The notes under the pieces are model-generated. The model was not told the DNA's origin. It did not search any database and saw only the letters and a list, made by a program, of their open reading frames with translations. A stretch of 64,000 nt of DNA, taken from NCBI RefSeq assembly GCF_000264995.1, contig NW_006767452.1:217496-281495 (forward strand), read 5' to 3'. The position numbers were made by a program, and so were the translations under genes. Source of the DNA: Punctularia strigosozonata HHB-11173 SS5. Lineage: Eukaryota; Basidiomycota; Agaricomycetes; Corticiales; Punctulariaceae. Positions 35,553 through 47,599 of this stretch are shown here, in pieces (within the stretch, counting starts at the first letter, position 1; every line of letters begins with the position of its first letter).

Positions 35553-38500
35553 ATGGCTCAATCGCGACCGGAGCCGATGAATGCGTCCCCACACCATCCC
35601 AAGGTCAAGGTATCCCTGAAGGTATCGGACCCTGTGTTCGCCGCTGGAAGTCACATTTCCGGTCGTCTGGATGTCGAATGCAAAGCTGACAAGGGCCTCG
35701 GCCTTGGAGTAATCATGGTCGAGTTACTCGCGATCGAAGGTCCGTCTGCAGAGTGCTACACCCTATCGAGCCCTCCTTCATTCCATTACAGAGCTCACAT
35801 CGAGAGATCACTCCGCTACAAGCACCTTCATGCACAGTCGTCGGATCTTTCAAGGCGAGGGATTGCCGCCCTCAAACGCCGTACTGCCGCACCCGCTCCC
35901 TGGCGAAGCCCCTCTTCCTGCACATCATTACCAGGCTCGTCGAGGCCAAACGTCGTTCCTCTTCCGATTTCCCCTTCCGGAATCGGCGCCGTCGTCTATA
36001 GACTTCCAGGGTGGTCTTGCTCGGCTGCGTTATGAAGTTCGGGCGAGCGTCGGAGCGGCGTGGAAGGGAGAACGCCGACTTGTGACCGACAAGAAAGAAG
36101 TTAATGTCGTCGAACATCTCTTCGAGGAGATGCTGATGCAGGAGCCGGAGGCAGTGGTCGTCGGCGAGAACGGGAAGATTTGGGCTCAAGGGCGGATCCT
36201 CGGCGGGGTCGCGGTTGCAGGAGAGAGCGCTTGCGTGGAGCTGCAAGTAAAGAACCGTTCGTCGAAGAAGGTGAATGCGGAAATTGGTAGATGATGCACA
36301 TGCTTACGTTGTGTCAGAATACCGGCCTGACACTCGCATTGAACCGACATCTATATCTGCCGTCCGCAGCAGCGAGCGACAAAGCACCGCTGCAGATATC
36401 AGATACGCTGACTACCGTCAATTTCCGTGGACCCGAGTACATTATCCATCCTGGGGTAGAAGGCGTCGCGAATCTCGTTTTCGACGTGCCGCGCAATGCG
36501 AAGAGCGTGAAGGGTGGAATACGGGAGGATGACGACGACGAAGATCGCAAATCTGACGCTCTCTTTGAAGTGCGATGCGTGGTCTCAGTCAGGATCGTCA
36601 TGGGCTTGGGGAGGTAAAGACAACATAACCTCTCGTTGCGCGGGCCCCAGCTGACTTCTTATATACAGTAAAGACATCGTTCTGGAGATCCCTGTCAAGG
36701 TGGTTCATACAATGGTCATGCCTCCACGTACGCAACCTATGCCTTTGGCTTATCCACCGGCAACGCCTCTGAGCCCTCCCATACCATATACCGCTCCCGT
36801 GCCGTCGAGTCCGCCGTCCATGCCTTACGATCTCAGACCAACAAGTCCCTACGCATATCCGATACCCCCCATCTCACCTGCTCCCGTCGCATACCCACAC
36901 GCCTCCGTCACTCCCATGCCTATGTATCCATATATCGATCACAGCCATGTCTGGCTGCCGCCCCCTGCGCAAAGTCCGCAACCCTACCAATATTACGCAC
37001 CCCCTGGACCTGGACCTCTTTATGTTCCACCTCCCGTCGTGCCGAACTATGCCCCACTGGCGCGGCCTGTCAGCACGGAACCAATCCCCTCCCATGCATT
37101 GCATAACCTGCCCTCTGGCCTGCCATCGAGTGCGTCCGGCCCACCACCAGTGCTAGCTGTCACGTCGACGCCCGAAAGGTCCGAGCCAGAGGAAGGCAAG
37201 GGCGAGCGCGCCTCACGTATCGCACGCCATCTGCGCATGTCATCTAGGCATCGTTCGGTTTCGCCGACGTCACACCGTTTCCCGGCCCCTTTACAGCCAG
37301 TGCCAACTGGGAATGGCGCTGCGAACGGAGCCGTCGCAGTGGCCACTCACCGCATGTCTCTTGACCCGTCGTCTGCTGGACGGCCACCTCACTTGTCGCT
37401 GGGTAATCTACCGTCGTCTCCGGGCAGTTCGAATGGAGAGATAGTCTCGCCTCGGCCCATGCCGTCCCCGAAGCTCACGTACACCGTGGACCCATTCGCG
37501 CACGCGACCGTCAAGAGCGAGAGAGTGGAGGCACTGGAGAAGATGGCGGATGAAGTAGCTCATCAGACCGCCGACCTCTCCGCCGACCTGCCGAAGGATA
37601 CGGAAGAGACCACCGTCCAGAAGACGCTCCCCGGTCCACCGGTTCCTTCGGGCAAAGAGCGAGCGTTGGCCGCCATAAGCCGCCCTCGAGTCGACACTCT
37701 CTTCCCTCCCCCTTCCGTGCCCAGGGCGAACACCGCGTCTGCCCCGCAACTTGCCAGCGAGACGCCGCAAACTCCGACACTCAATGCTTTCTCCCCGCGG
37801 AAGTTCAACCGAGTGAACTCGACCGACGGAAAGGGGGAGAACGGGCTTGATGCTCTCGAGCGTCGGCTACTCGTGGAGGTCGGGACGCAGAAGGTCGATG
37901 GCGACGAACGCAAACCGGATGTGCGCTCGGTGGTGATGCCCATTGAGATCCCACGGCGGAACAATGCGCCGGAGACGCCATTGAACGATTCTGCTATCTC
38001 CAGCCTTACACTTTCCAATAGATCTATCGACGCCAAAACCCATCAGGCGGGCAAGACAGTCTATGCAGGTGATCTCGAAGGCTGGAGAGAACGCGGGCCG
38101 CCGACGGGCAAGGATGAGAACGCTCCCGAGGATAGCAAGACGGACGGACATGAGAGCGCGGTTACGGTGAAGAGGGAACGCAAGAAGGCGAAGAAGAAGA
38201 ATGACAGAGACGAGGAGGCTTTCAAGCTGCGGGACGCGGCGAAAGGACGCGTCGCGGCATGGCTGGAAAGCGTCACACCTCGCGTACCGCCCGTCGAAGA
38301 GCCCGTTTCTCGCAGTCTTGAGCAACCTATCAGTGGCCAAGCTTCGCCTGCCAATGCTACTCCCGTTGTCTCACGCCCGAACTCGGTCGTAGGATCGCCT
38401 GATGCACGTCGCAACGACCGGCGACCGCCGTCTCGTCAGCCAGCCGTCAAGCAAGCAGTCGATGCCCCATCCGAGGAGACATCAGCTGCACCTAATCCAC

Positions 38501-39300
38501 GCAGCTCCGGTTTCATGCCGCTCACCGATCGGCATCGCAATCCTCCCCCATCACAGTCGGCGGCGAACGCAGATAAGGCTCGCGCCCCGAAAGTCATCAG
38601 CCGCTGGCCTGGTTTCTCCGGGAATCAGGATCAGCCCGCGAAATACGACGTTCGCTCCGCTCGGGGTGGCCGAGGTGGGAAGGTCATGGCTGTTACTGCG
38701 ATGTGGGCCTCCGCTGCCTCTGCCTCTGGCGATAAAGCACCCCTTAGTCCGAAGCCTTTACTCAGTCCGAAGCCTTTACTCAGTCCGAAGCCTTTCGCTC
38801 CGCCGCCCACGGCCCCAAAGCCACCCATCGAGAAAGGCCTTACAAGGACAGCAGCGAAGCCCTCTCAGCCGCCAGCAGTCCCTCCGAAGCCTACTCATAT
38901 AACTTATGGAAAGCCTGTACTCTCGCCGAAGTCCGCCGGTCATCTTCAGCCCATGAAATCCGCAGCGTCGACCGGCACTTCGTCGCCAGCCTCCTCGGAC
39001 ACCAACGTAGCTGATCTCTCCATGAACCGCGCACGTTTGATCAAGTCGTCCTCCGTCCCCGCCGTTGTTTCGTCGTCGCACGCGAAACCGATGCTCTCCA
39101 CCACCGCGTCTCTCGCTAGACCGTCTCAACCGTTTCAGCCACGGTTCAAGTCTCCGATAAGCCCAGTGAAATTCCCGCCGACCATCACCGAGACTCTCCC
39201 GGAAGACAAGCCCGCCCTGAAATCGCCTCCCGGTGATCTCGCATTCGGCAAGGCCAGGTTACGAGACCTCATCAAGAAGTACCAAGGAGCTGGCTCATAG
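35553..39300 (+). CDS. Alpha-arrestin-like protein with long disordered tail, 1197 aa
   Basis: Known alpha-arrestins are adaptors that recruit ubiquitin ligases to membrane cargo. Four exons: 35553-35739, 35792-36270, 36318-36613, 36669-39300 (3594 nt). The start is in an ideal CCACCATGG context. The N-arrestin sandwich (about residues 1-220) shows VKVSLKVSDPVFAAGSHISG, GVIMVELLAIEELTS and SSIDFQGGLARLRYEVRASV. The C-arrestin half (222-370) shows NTGLTLALNRHLYLP and ALFEVRCVVSVRIVMGLG, ending DIVLEIPVKVVH. The remaining 800 residues are Pro/Ser/Lys-rich, with Tyr-Pro-rich segments and a KRERKKAKKKN basic patch. I saw no clear PPxY motif. Three 18-bp repeats encode LSPKPL copies near 38743. 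Confidence 0.85.
38743..38796 (+). repeat. Three tandem 18-bp units inside the arrestin gene
   Basis: CTTAGTCCGAAGCCTTTA is repeated three times with one or two changes, encoding LSPKPL/F copies. Being a multiple of three, copy number can vary without breaking the frame. Confidence 0.9.
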
Positions 39301-40328
39301 CATGGCTCTCGTTACCCGGATGGCCTCCCCCGATACAGTCATCGTCTTGAATCTGTTTTCCCTCTCCATCTCTCGAAGTTAAATTGTATCCATTGATCTG
39401 CTATACGTTCCGGGAGTATTGTTGTGACATACCCAAGCAAGTTGGACTGATAGGATGCATTTGATTTATTACGTAGCACCATTTTGTGTTCGTACCTGTA
39501 TCAGACCTTATGACCATTAACGACATCCTGCCATGCTCTTGAACACCGACGAACGCTTTGAACCCTAGCCCTGGAGTACAGTGCGCGCTCCCGTCTGGCC
39601 GCGTTTGCTCAAGCCCTGTACCGGCAGTCCTTTCTGCACCAGTACTATCCGCGAGATGATTTTCCGAAGATGCATCGCGCTCAGCGGATACTGGAGCATC
39701 CTGGGAGTACCGCGATACGGCGAGCTCGGAACAACGTCTATCCTGACGGCCTCGTAGGCGTCGGGATTTTACTCCACTCATGGTCTTCGTAGCAGACGGC
39801 TAAGCTGAATGTGCGGATGGTATCGTTTTGCTCGCCGATTTCACTTCTTCCGGCTGTTTCTGTTCAACGGCAAGCGGGACTTACACTCTGGGACTAAAAT
39901 CAAGTATGTTCATGACATTGGATCCTAGTGCCCTACGCTCATCCCGCCACAGTTAATCCATGCGAACACCGGTGTTAGCAGCTCTGCGATACCGCGCCAG
40001 CTCATGAATGGACATTTCTTGCACGTGATCTTGGGCGAAAGTATATGAGAGCGTAGATAAGAACTGAGGATAAGAGCTTAAACATCTTCCCTACGCACGG
40101 CCTTGTGAACACCTCCGTGGCACGGGATCCCGCTACCATTCGCGGTCCGCGAGAAGGATCTTATCTCGACGTCCCCATGATGTCGTCCCTCACAATAGCT
40201 ATGGGCGAATCTATATTAATCTGCGAGCAGAGTATCCGCAGTTCCTCGCTTTCTCGCCTCGTCTTCCTCCCGAGAACGCAGCACTACGCCCTTTGATCTG
40301 CTCATCTTCTATTCGACTACCAGACGAC
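39301..40328. other. Intergenic region between arrestin and formamidase genes
   Basis: Apart from the weak minus frame at 39401-39781, I see nothing supportable here. Confidence 0.35.
39401..39781 (-). CDS. Possible small orphan protein, 126 aa
   Basis: A single open frame with a true ATG (MSGVKSRRLRGRQDRR). Composition is ordinary but I recognise no family. It lies between the arrestin and formamidase genes and may be chance. Confidence 0.22.
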   Translation of the reverse strand: MSGVKSRRLRGRQDRRCSELAVSRYSQDAPVSAERDASSENHLADSTGAERTAGTGLEQTRPDGSAHCTPGLGFKAFVGVQEHGRMSLMVIRSDTGTNTKWCYVINQMHPISPTCLGMSQQYSRNV

Positions 40329-42721
40329 ATGGCCACCAGGGCGAACTCGGTTCCTCACCCGACTTTGGTGCAGGTAAGCTCACGACGTTAACCCATGAAG
40401 ATGCGCAGCTGAATCGAGCGCGCGTCGCAGGTTGATCCATTCGTGTGAGTGTTCGTGGCGCCTGGCCCGACATCGTTGACTCGAGCTCGCTGTGCAGCCC
40501 TGCAGACCAGCAAAAAGTGAGTCTGAAGTTCCCCCATGTAAATCGGCTGCTCATCTATGTGCGCATATAGGGACTGCACAATCGCTGGCAGTATGTGCAT
40601 GCAAATATCTGCTAGTCACTTTGACATGACGTCGTCATAGCCCGGACATACCTGCAGTAGCTACTGTCAAACCAGGAGAGGTACATACGGCAGCTTCCGG
40701 CGCACATGCACGACTCACCTCAACGCATATATCCAGGTCTTCAAGATTGAATGCGTTGGTTAGTCTTCGTCATCCGTAGTCGATCTTAGTCATAATCCTG
40801 TATATGCCATGGGTCAGACTGGACTGGCGCACAAATCGGAAACAATGACTGTAAGCTCCTCCAAAGTGTCTTAATCCTGTGCTGTGGAGCTTAGTGCGGT
40901 TGACTGTAGTCAGCGATGATATTCGAGATGTCGACCTCAGCAAGATCCATAACCTCTCGGGTCCCATAGCCGTCGAGGGAGCTGAGCCAGGAGACTGCTT
41001 GGTGGTGGATATTCTGGATGGTTGGTCCGGGTTGAAAGAAATGAAGAACTGCCACTCATGTTCGACTTGCAGTGAGACCATTTGATAAAATGCCTTGGGG
41101 ATATACGGGCATTTTCGAACTGGAGAACGGGGGTGGCCTGTTCGGTAGGTTCGCCATGTTATGATACCGACTGCTGCCCTGACAGCCCCCTTCCGCAGCG
41201 AAAGAGTTCAAGAGTCGTGCTGCGAAAGCGATCTGGGATCTCAAGGGTATTTTCGTCTGTTTTTCTTTGTTCTTTCGCGCTTACGCTCCCGCAATGCTAC
41301 TACATAGGTGTCTATGCCACTTCCCGCCATATTCCGGGTGTGAGGTTTGCAGGCGTATCTCACCCAGGTCTCATCGGAACGGCGCCTTCTGCAGAACTCC
41401 TCGCGACGTGGAACAAGCGAGAGGGTGAGCTCATAGCCGCCCATGCCGATGCGGTTCCTCCTGTCGCCTTCGGCCCCCTTCCCAAAGGCGCATACGTCGG
41501 ACAAGACCTTCCTGAGGAGGTCAGGAAGAAGATTGCAGAGGAAGGTGCTCGCACTATTCCGGGACGTGAACACGGCGGAAACTGCGATGTGAGTCCATTT
41601 CTTCGATTTTGTCCGCTCGCTAACTCTTAATCGCTCGTTAGATCAAGAACTTGTCGAAGTAAACTCGTAGTTTCGTCCTGTGGCCTTGCTGATTGCTGAC
41701 GATTCGTTCGTCAGGGGATCTCGTTGCTACTTCCCCGTGTTCGTTCCCGGTGCGAACTTGTCTGTTGGAGACTTGCATTTCTCGCAGGGTGACGTGAGTC
41801 CGCATTCGACGTCATACTGATGCCTACTGACTTCAATTTGTAGGGTGAAGTACGTGCCATTGCATTATCAGCGAGGACATGTATCTCATATTTCAGATTT
41901 CGTTCTGCGGAGCCATCGAAATGGCATGTGAAATACTTCGAGTGGTTGGACGTTTGCTGAAAATCATATGCAGGCCGGCATCATCACATTCAGCACCAGT
42001 ATCATCAAGGGAGGTGTGGAGAAGTTTGCGATGAAGCAACCGATCTTCTTGGTATGCAATCCACAACCAAATGCACCAATGGCCCTCATTCGTCTATTAG
42101 CCCAGCCCGGTCGACCCGATGTACTCTGCGAAGGTCAGTATTTCCACGATTGCTTATTCTAAGTGCCTCATCTCTTGCTAGCTGGTCTTCGAGGGTATTA
42201 GCGTCGATTACCGTGAGTCTCCAACTTCTGTATCCTGGAACGACGCTGATAGATATTCCCAGATGGCGACGGCAAACAATACAACATGGATGCGACCGTT
42301 GCTTACAAGCAGGCTGCGTTGAACGCTATCGAGTATTTGATGAAGATTGGATATAGTAAGTCCACAGCTTGGTCACGCAGCTTGTTGCGTCGTTGCTGAC
42401 CACGGTGCTAGCCCGTGAACAAGCTTGTAAGTGATTCATTGTCGGGTATGAGCTCTGGAAATATATTCCATCTGTACCTGTCTAGATCTGCTACTCTCTG
42501 CCGCACCGGTTGAGAGTCACGTCGGAGCCATCGTTGATTCCCCAAACGCTTGCGTCACTCTGGCGTTGCCTCTCGGCATATTCGAACATGTGCGCCGAAG
42601 CTGTCCTATGCAGTGAACGTGGCTGACAACACCCACCCGACAGGATATCCTACCCCAAGTGGATGGACTGGTCAAGAAGAATTTCGGCCAGGCCGCGATT
42701 AGGTCCGATGGAGTTGTCTGA
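40329..42721 (+). CDS. Formamidase / acetamidase (FmdA_AmdA family), 421 aa
   Basis: Hydrolyses formamide or a short amide to ammonia and the acid; cytosolic nitrogen scavenging. Twenty-two exons: 40329-40373, 40431-40444, 40498-40516, 40571-40590, 40641-40680, 40737-40758, 40818-40850, 40910-41020, 41073-41144, 41199-41246, 41308-41588, 41642-41658, 41715-41793, 41844-41849, 41897-41923, 41974-42051, 42101-42133, 42182-42212, 42263-42355, 42412-42426, 42486-42589, 42644-42721. Total 1266 nt, all phases match. Motifs: HNRWHPDIPAVATVKPGE, CVDWTGAQIGNND, GPIAVEGAEPGDCLVVDILD, WGYTGIF, HPGLIGTAP, GGNCDIKNL, LHFSQGDGE, SFCGAIEMAG. Exon 14 is only 6 nt and intron 15 appears to use a GC donor. Confidence 0.88.
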
Positions 42722-42816
42722 TGGAGTAATCATGTCAACAAAATATGCATTGCATGTATGTATGAGTACAGGAGGATACGCTACACCCGAGCGCACACGA
42801 AACGGATATTTCCGTC

Positions 42817-45054
42817 TCAGAAAGCCAAATTCCAGGCCATGTCAGCCGGCGCTCGAACCTCGTATACCGTTTCCAGCGTCAACTCCTTCCCAGGCTCCAG
42901 ATCGCACACCCAATCGTATTTCCCGTCCTTCTCTCCATCCGCTGCCCATTTCGCTTTGGCCTTCCCACCCTTGACCTCGACCGAGACGGTCTCGCCCTGC
43001 GATGCGTCCGCCAAACCGTCCGGCTTGCGCAGGATGACGCGGACCTTCTGCTTGATTGCTTCGGCGGCGGTAGGAATCGAGTCGCGCAAGACCAGACCCT
43101 TGATCGGGAAGCGATGCTTGTTCTTGACGGTGATCTGAACGGTGTACGTCGTGCTGTTGTACTTCTCGGCGAATGCGCCACCGTCGCCTTCCTTTGTGGC
43201 TGAGCGCCGCACGTAAGTCATAGCAAGGGAATAGTCGATGCCCAAGGTGCAGCCAAAGGTATCTTTGGAGTCGACGTTCTGCATTGTTGATTTTAGCGCA
43301 TGCGGGGGTATCTCCTCAAATATCGTACCCTGATCCTCGTTTTCGAGACAAAAGTTTCGTCCAGGAAGACGTTCACGGGTCCCGGGAGCAACTGGTAATC
43401 GCTGGTGTTCCTCACGGAGCACTAAATAATATGATGGGACAAGGTTCAGTGTTGGAGGAGAAAGAAACTGACATACCTGCAGGTATGCAACAGACGCCGC
43501 TCGTGGTACCGATACATACGTCGTAGTACACTCAAACGGAAGCGACGCCACCGAGACCTGATGCCCAAGACCGTCGCTGGGAACGGACGACTTGCCGTCC
43601 ACAGAGTACGTGAGAGAGAGCGGGCTCTCGCTGACCACGGTCGTCGGTTCTTTCAAGGCACTGACGTTGGGCACGTCAACGAGAACGGACTCGTCTTCAT
43701 CCTGATCAAAGGCATCTGCTGGCCTGCTGGCCTGAGCAGCCTGACCGAACGGCCCAAAACCGGTGGATTGTTGAACGGGCTGCACCTGATATTGCTGCAC
43801 CTGTGCTGCGGCGCCGAACAGGCCGCCGGCGCCGGCTGCTGGTTGCCCAAACAGACCGCCTCCCGTTGTTGCCTGCTGCTGAGATGCGACGGCCGTAGTG
43901 GCCGCTTTCCCAAATAGACTGGTTCCCGATGGCGCCTGATTCGTACTCGAACCGCCGAAAGCACCGAACGGAGAGTTACTTCCGAAGACAGACCCGTTCG
44001 TTTGCTTCTGCGAGTGCGCCTGCACGTTGATTGTGTTGTTGCCGAACAATCCTCCCGAAGGACGGAAAGCATTGTAAGCGGGGTCGATGCGTAGCCCTCG
44101 TAGTAACGGGATGCCTGTCGCTGACATGTCGGAGCTCGCGGTGCTGAGTACGAGCGAAGTGTCAACCCAATCCTCCCCGGTGGTTTGGGTAACGCGTGCG
44201 CGGTAATTAAGCGAGACGGACTTCGCCGGTTGGCCGCTGCTGTCGGTGGTAGCGTAGAGATCGTACGTGCTCTCCCAAGAGGCATTGGCGACGACTGAAG
44301 AGATTTTGGTGAGTATGTGCATCGGATACAACGGAGTAGTGCATACTATATGTCAGCTTGAGCTCTACCGGACCATCCTGGTCGGCGACGATGACGACTG
44401 TGACCTCGCCACGGGAGTCGCCTTTCTTCTTCGCAGCGCGCTCCTTCTCCGTGTGTATTTCACGATTGACTTGAACGATCGCTTCGTCGAGCTCCGCGAG
44501 CGCTTCGAGGTTCTTTTGGGCGCGTTCGATAAACCCATCGAGGAACGAGGAAGCGTCAGCGGGAGATACGTGCTCGCCCCGCAGACTTTTGCCGTAATCG
44601 GTCAAGATATCTTCCTCGTGCTCCCGAACATGCTTCATGCTCTCCAGAGTCTTCCGTTTGGCCTCCAATCGCCGAATTTGCTCTGCGGGGCTGTGGGGTA
44701 ACGATACGCGCGTCGCGGAGGGCGTGATGGTGCAGATAACATCGAATAGGCGGGCATCGCCCAGACCGGTAACACGAACAGAGTCCGTGTCCATGCATGA
44801 AGGCAAGCCGGTAACCTCGACCCTGTTTTGTCCGACCTTGTCCGACCGTTTACAGGAGCTCATGGGCACGCAGACGGCGGTAGAGGACGCACCTTCAGGT
44901 CGAGCTTGAACGTACGGACAACTTCCGCTTTAGAGGTCTTAAATATGGTGACGCTCTGTCGAAAGGGATCGTTACATAACGATGGAGCCATACTCCGAGG
45001 AAGATTCACCTTGATGGGGTGGTCTGCCGCATTGAGAACGAGGCCTTGCACCAT
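42817..45054 (-). CDS. DUF4140/DUF4139 (mucoidy-inhibitor-like) protein with FG-repeat insertion, 656 aa
   Basis: Fungal proteins of this type have no settled function. Six exons: 45010-45054, 44893-44955, 44347-44836, 43477-44294, 43329-43421, 42817-43278 (1971 nt). The N-terminal DUF4140-like part reads IKSVTIFKTSKAEVVRTF and DSVRVTGLGDARLFDV, followed by a coiled coil (EQIRRLEAKRKTLESMK). The DUF4139 part begins LTYIVANASWESTYDLYA and DWVDTSLVLSTAS, and resumes with NTSDYQLLPGPVNVFLDE and TVKNKHRFPIKGLVLRDSIP. Between them, about residues 276-385, is a Gln/Gly block with GGLFG, SVFG, PFGAFG, SLFG and FGPFGQ units. The order and splice phases are sound. It is head to head with the first FtsJ-like gene. 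Confidence 0.83.
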
Positions 45055-45757
45055 TCTGGAGGTTCGAGATACGGTATTAGACTCGATGGCTAGCAGGAAG
45101 AAAGGAGGTCTGCAACGTGCCGCTGGGACCAAACTCTTTATACAGCCCCGCGATGACTCTGAGATGCGCCCGGCCCCGTGTGTGCGCTGCTGCGCTGCTT
45201 GAACTCAGAAGCTTGCTGAAGCCTGCGACGATCATTGTTCACTTCGTACGATGTTCGACAGTTTGATGATTTAAACGACTCCCGTGGGAGATACTCGTGT
45301 ACTCTGTGATCAATCCAAGAAGATAACGGAAATTCCTCGAGCTTGAATTCAGTACATAGCAGAAGGGAGGTGTTCTTCGACGTGAGTCGACGAACTGAGC
45401 ACTCTTTTCCGGGTCATGAAGGCTGTCCCGGCAAACCGAGTTGAGCCGTGTTTTCTCACGGCGCAACGTTAGCTTGACAGGATTCCCGTTGCTGCAGGCT
45501 GTTGGAGATAATGACAGCATTCTCTCTCTTGACGCCTTGATTCCCAAGTGGTCGCAGACCCTCGGACTGCTCCTACAGCTTGGATCATCCTTGACTCGCC
45601 CGAAGACGGAATCACCAAAGAGCTGTGATCTGCGGCTGGCTGCGATTGGCTTTGACTTCGACCTTATACATTGCAGACGATAGCAATGCTGTCCCTGGTA
45701 GGACCTGATTCAATCAGTGGCTGGTGGGGCCATTGCCTCGTGTTGAGTTATCGCTGG
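45055..45757. other. Divergent intergenic region
   Basis: Between the DUF4139 gene and the first FtsJ-like gene. A 102-codon minus frame at 45239 is not supported. Confidence 0.35.
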
Positions 45758-45765
45758 ATATAAGG
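45758..45765 (+). promoter_or_regulatory. TATA box of FtsJ-like copy 1
   Basis: ATATAAGG within GGATATAAGGCGC, 74 bp upstream of the ATG. Similar boxes precede copies 2 and 3. Confidence 0.5.
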
Positions 45766-45838
45766 CGCACCGTGGTCCGTCTCCTCTCAGATCTCCTCTC
45801 AGATTGTCCAACAATTGTGACAACGCCAATCCCAGCCA

Positions 45839-47042
45839 ATGTCGTCTCCCCCATCATCTCCTCTCTCACCTACGCGCCCGGACTCTGACTACAACTCTAA
45901 CCTCGGGCACCATCTGCTCGCATCCGACGTACGCGCTTTTCGCAAACTGCACGAGCTGCGGCTTCGAGTAAGCCCTCTCGCAGATTTTCGTGCCGTCTGC
46001 GCCTGACTCAGTACTGAAATTAGGGTTGGTCGGATGAAACACTCAATGATCACTTTGCACGCCAGCGCGCCTCAGCCGATACTGCTGGACACGAATTGAG
46101 TCTCATATGGTTCAATCGAATGAAAGACGTCTTGCGGGAAGTTGATAAAGGAACATACTGCATCGAGTGGACCGGCCCACTCCAATTCTTGGATTTAGGG
46201 CGAGTGCCCATATCGTGCGCCTGATGATCAAAGTTTAACACGCGTCCTCTAGGTGTTGCCCTGGAGGGTTCACCTCCTACATACTGGATACCAACTCCGC
46301 AGCGAACGGTGTCGGAATATCGCTTGATGTCGACAGCGGTGGACACGCCTACGCCCTGGAGGAACGTCTTCGCGCACGCTTCACGTTGCATCACGCCGAC
46401 ATGCTTCACTTCAACCTCGGCACTGAACCTTGCGACGAACTCGCTACAAACCGAGACGGCGAGTCTCTTTCTCCTCCGCCATTCTCAGAGTTCTCCCGGC
46501 CCTTCGGCCTCGTGCTACTCGATGGACACTACCTCCGTTCTTATAAAGCCGCCCATTCTGAGACACCGTGGGATCGCGACCGCCTGCTGGTCAGTCAGAT
46601 GATCATTGCCCTGCAGGCGGTCGAGATCGGGGGGACGCTCGTCGTGAAGATGTCGCACGCGGAGGTGGTCCCCACTGCGAAACTCATTTACATGCTCGAC
46701 GTTCTCTCTCAGAATGTGCGTTGCTGGAAGCCAGAAAGCATGCACGCCACCCGCGGCACGTTCTACGTCGTCGCGAAAGGCGTCGGGCTGGGCGAGTACG
46801 GCAGCCACCTGGATCACTGCGTCAGCGGGCTTCGGGAGGTTTGGCAAGCACTCTACTCGGGCGGCGGGGAGGGCATGGGCCGGTATCTGTCTGACGCTGA
46901 CCTGGACTTCGTGGTCACGAACGACGAACTTACCGACACGTACCTCCCCCGTCTCGTTAAGCTCTGCAATCCGGTATGGTGGCGCCAGGCGAATGCCTTA
47001 GAGCGATGGTTCACCAGGCGCAACGTTGGCCACAACTTTTGA
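45839..47042 (+). CDS. FtsJ-fold SAM methyltransferase-like protein, tandem copy 1, 364 aa
   Basis: Resembles the FtsJ/RrmJ class of SAM-dependent RNA methyltransferases; the substrate is unknown. Exons 45839-45967, 46024-46199, 46253-47042 (1095 nt). SAM motif I is FLDLGCCPGGFTSYIL near residue 100, motif IV LVLLDGHYL, the core lysine in GGTLVVKMSH, then GTFYVVAKGVGLGE and a conserved tail YLPRLVKLCNPVW. The motif IV Asp and the motif VI Lys are present; the usual C-terminal Glu of the FtsJ tetrad is not evident. The second intron has a GC donor (GG|GCGAGT) where the two sister copies have GT. This is the first of three tandem paralogues with the same intron positions. Confidence 0.82.
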
Positions 47043-47546
47043 GATATACTTCTGGCGGGATATTTTGCTCAAGTGATATGGACAGTAGTGTACAGAAAGC
47101 CGGTGTGTGAGGCTGTATATGTCGACTTTCTCTCGATGCTGCAGACTTGTATGATTTCGTAGTAGCTAGGGACCGCGTCGTGATTCAGCCTGTTTCCCGC
47201 AATCAATTTGAAATTGCCACCGCAGCGCTGAGCGCAGGGCCACGTCGTGCGATTTCTCCCTCGACCTGACCACCTCCTGCAAATACGGGTTCCGGCCACC
47301 CCATTGCCGCAGCTTGGGGCTATCTCCTGGACACCAGATGGGTGAAGTTGATACTCCGTGGGCATCGATGACTTGGATGCCAAGCTCGTCATGCACTTGT
47401 GCGGATTCAAGACCTTTGTCTGGGCTGGCTTACAACTTGCCTTGCTACATACTGGGGCATCATCTGTGGCTTTCTCGGCTTGCGCAACGCAACGATATGA
47501 TCTGTGGCCACAGTCCTTTCGATTTGTACCCTCTGGACTGTGTGGA
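47043..47546. other. Spacer between FtsJ-like copies 1 and 2
   Basis: No gene supported; the TATA box of copy 2 lies at its right end. Confidence 0.4.
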
Positions 47547-47554
47547 TATAAAGG
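47547..47554 (+). promoter_or_regulatory. TATA box of FtsJ-like copy 2
   Basis: TATAAAGG within GGATATAAAGGCGC, 46 bp upstream of the ATG. Confidence 0.5.
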
Positions 47555-47599
47555 CGCCTGTTTCAGCCGGAATACGACCCCATTCGCGGCGACCTCAAC

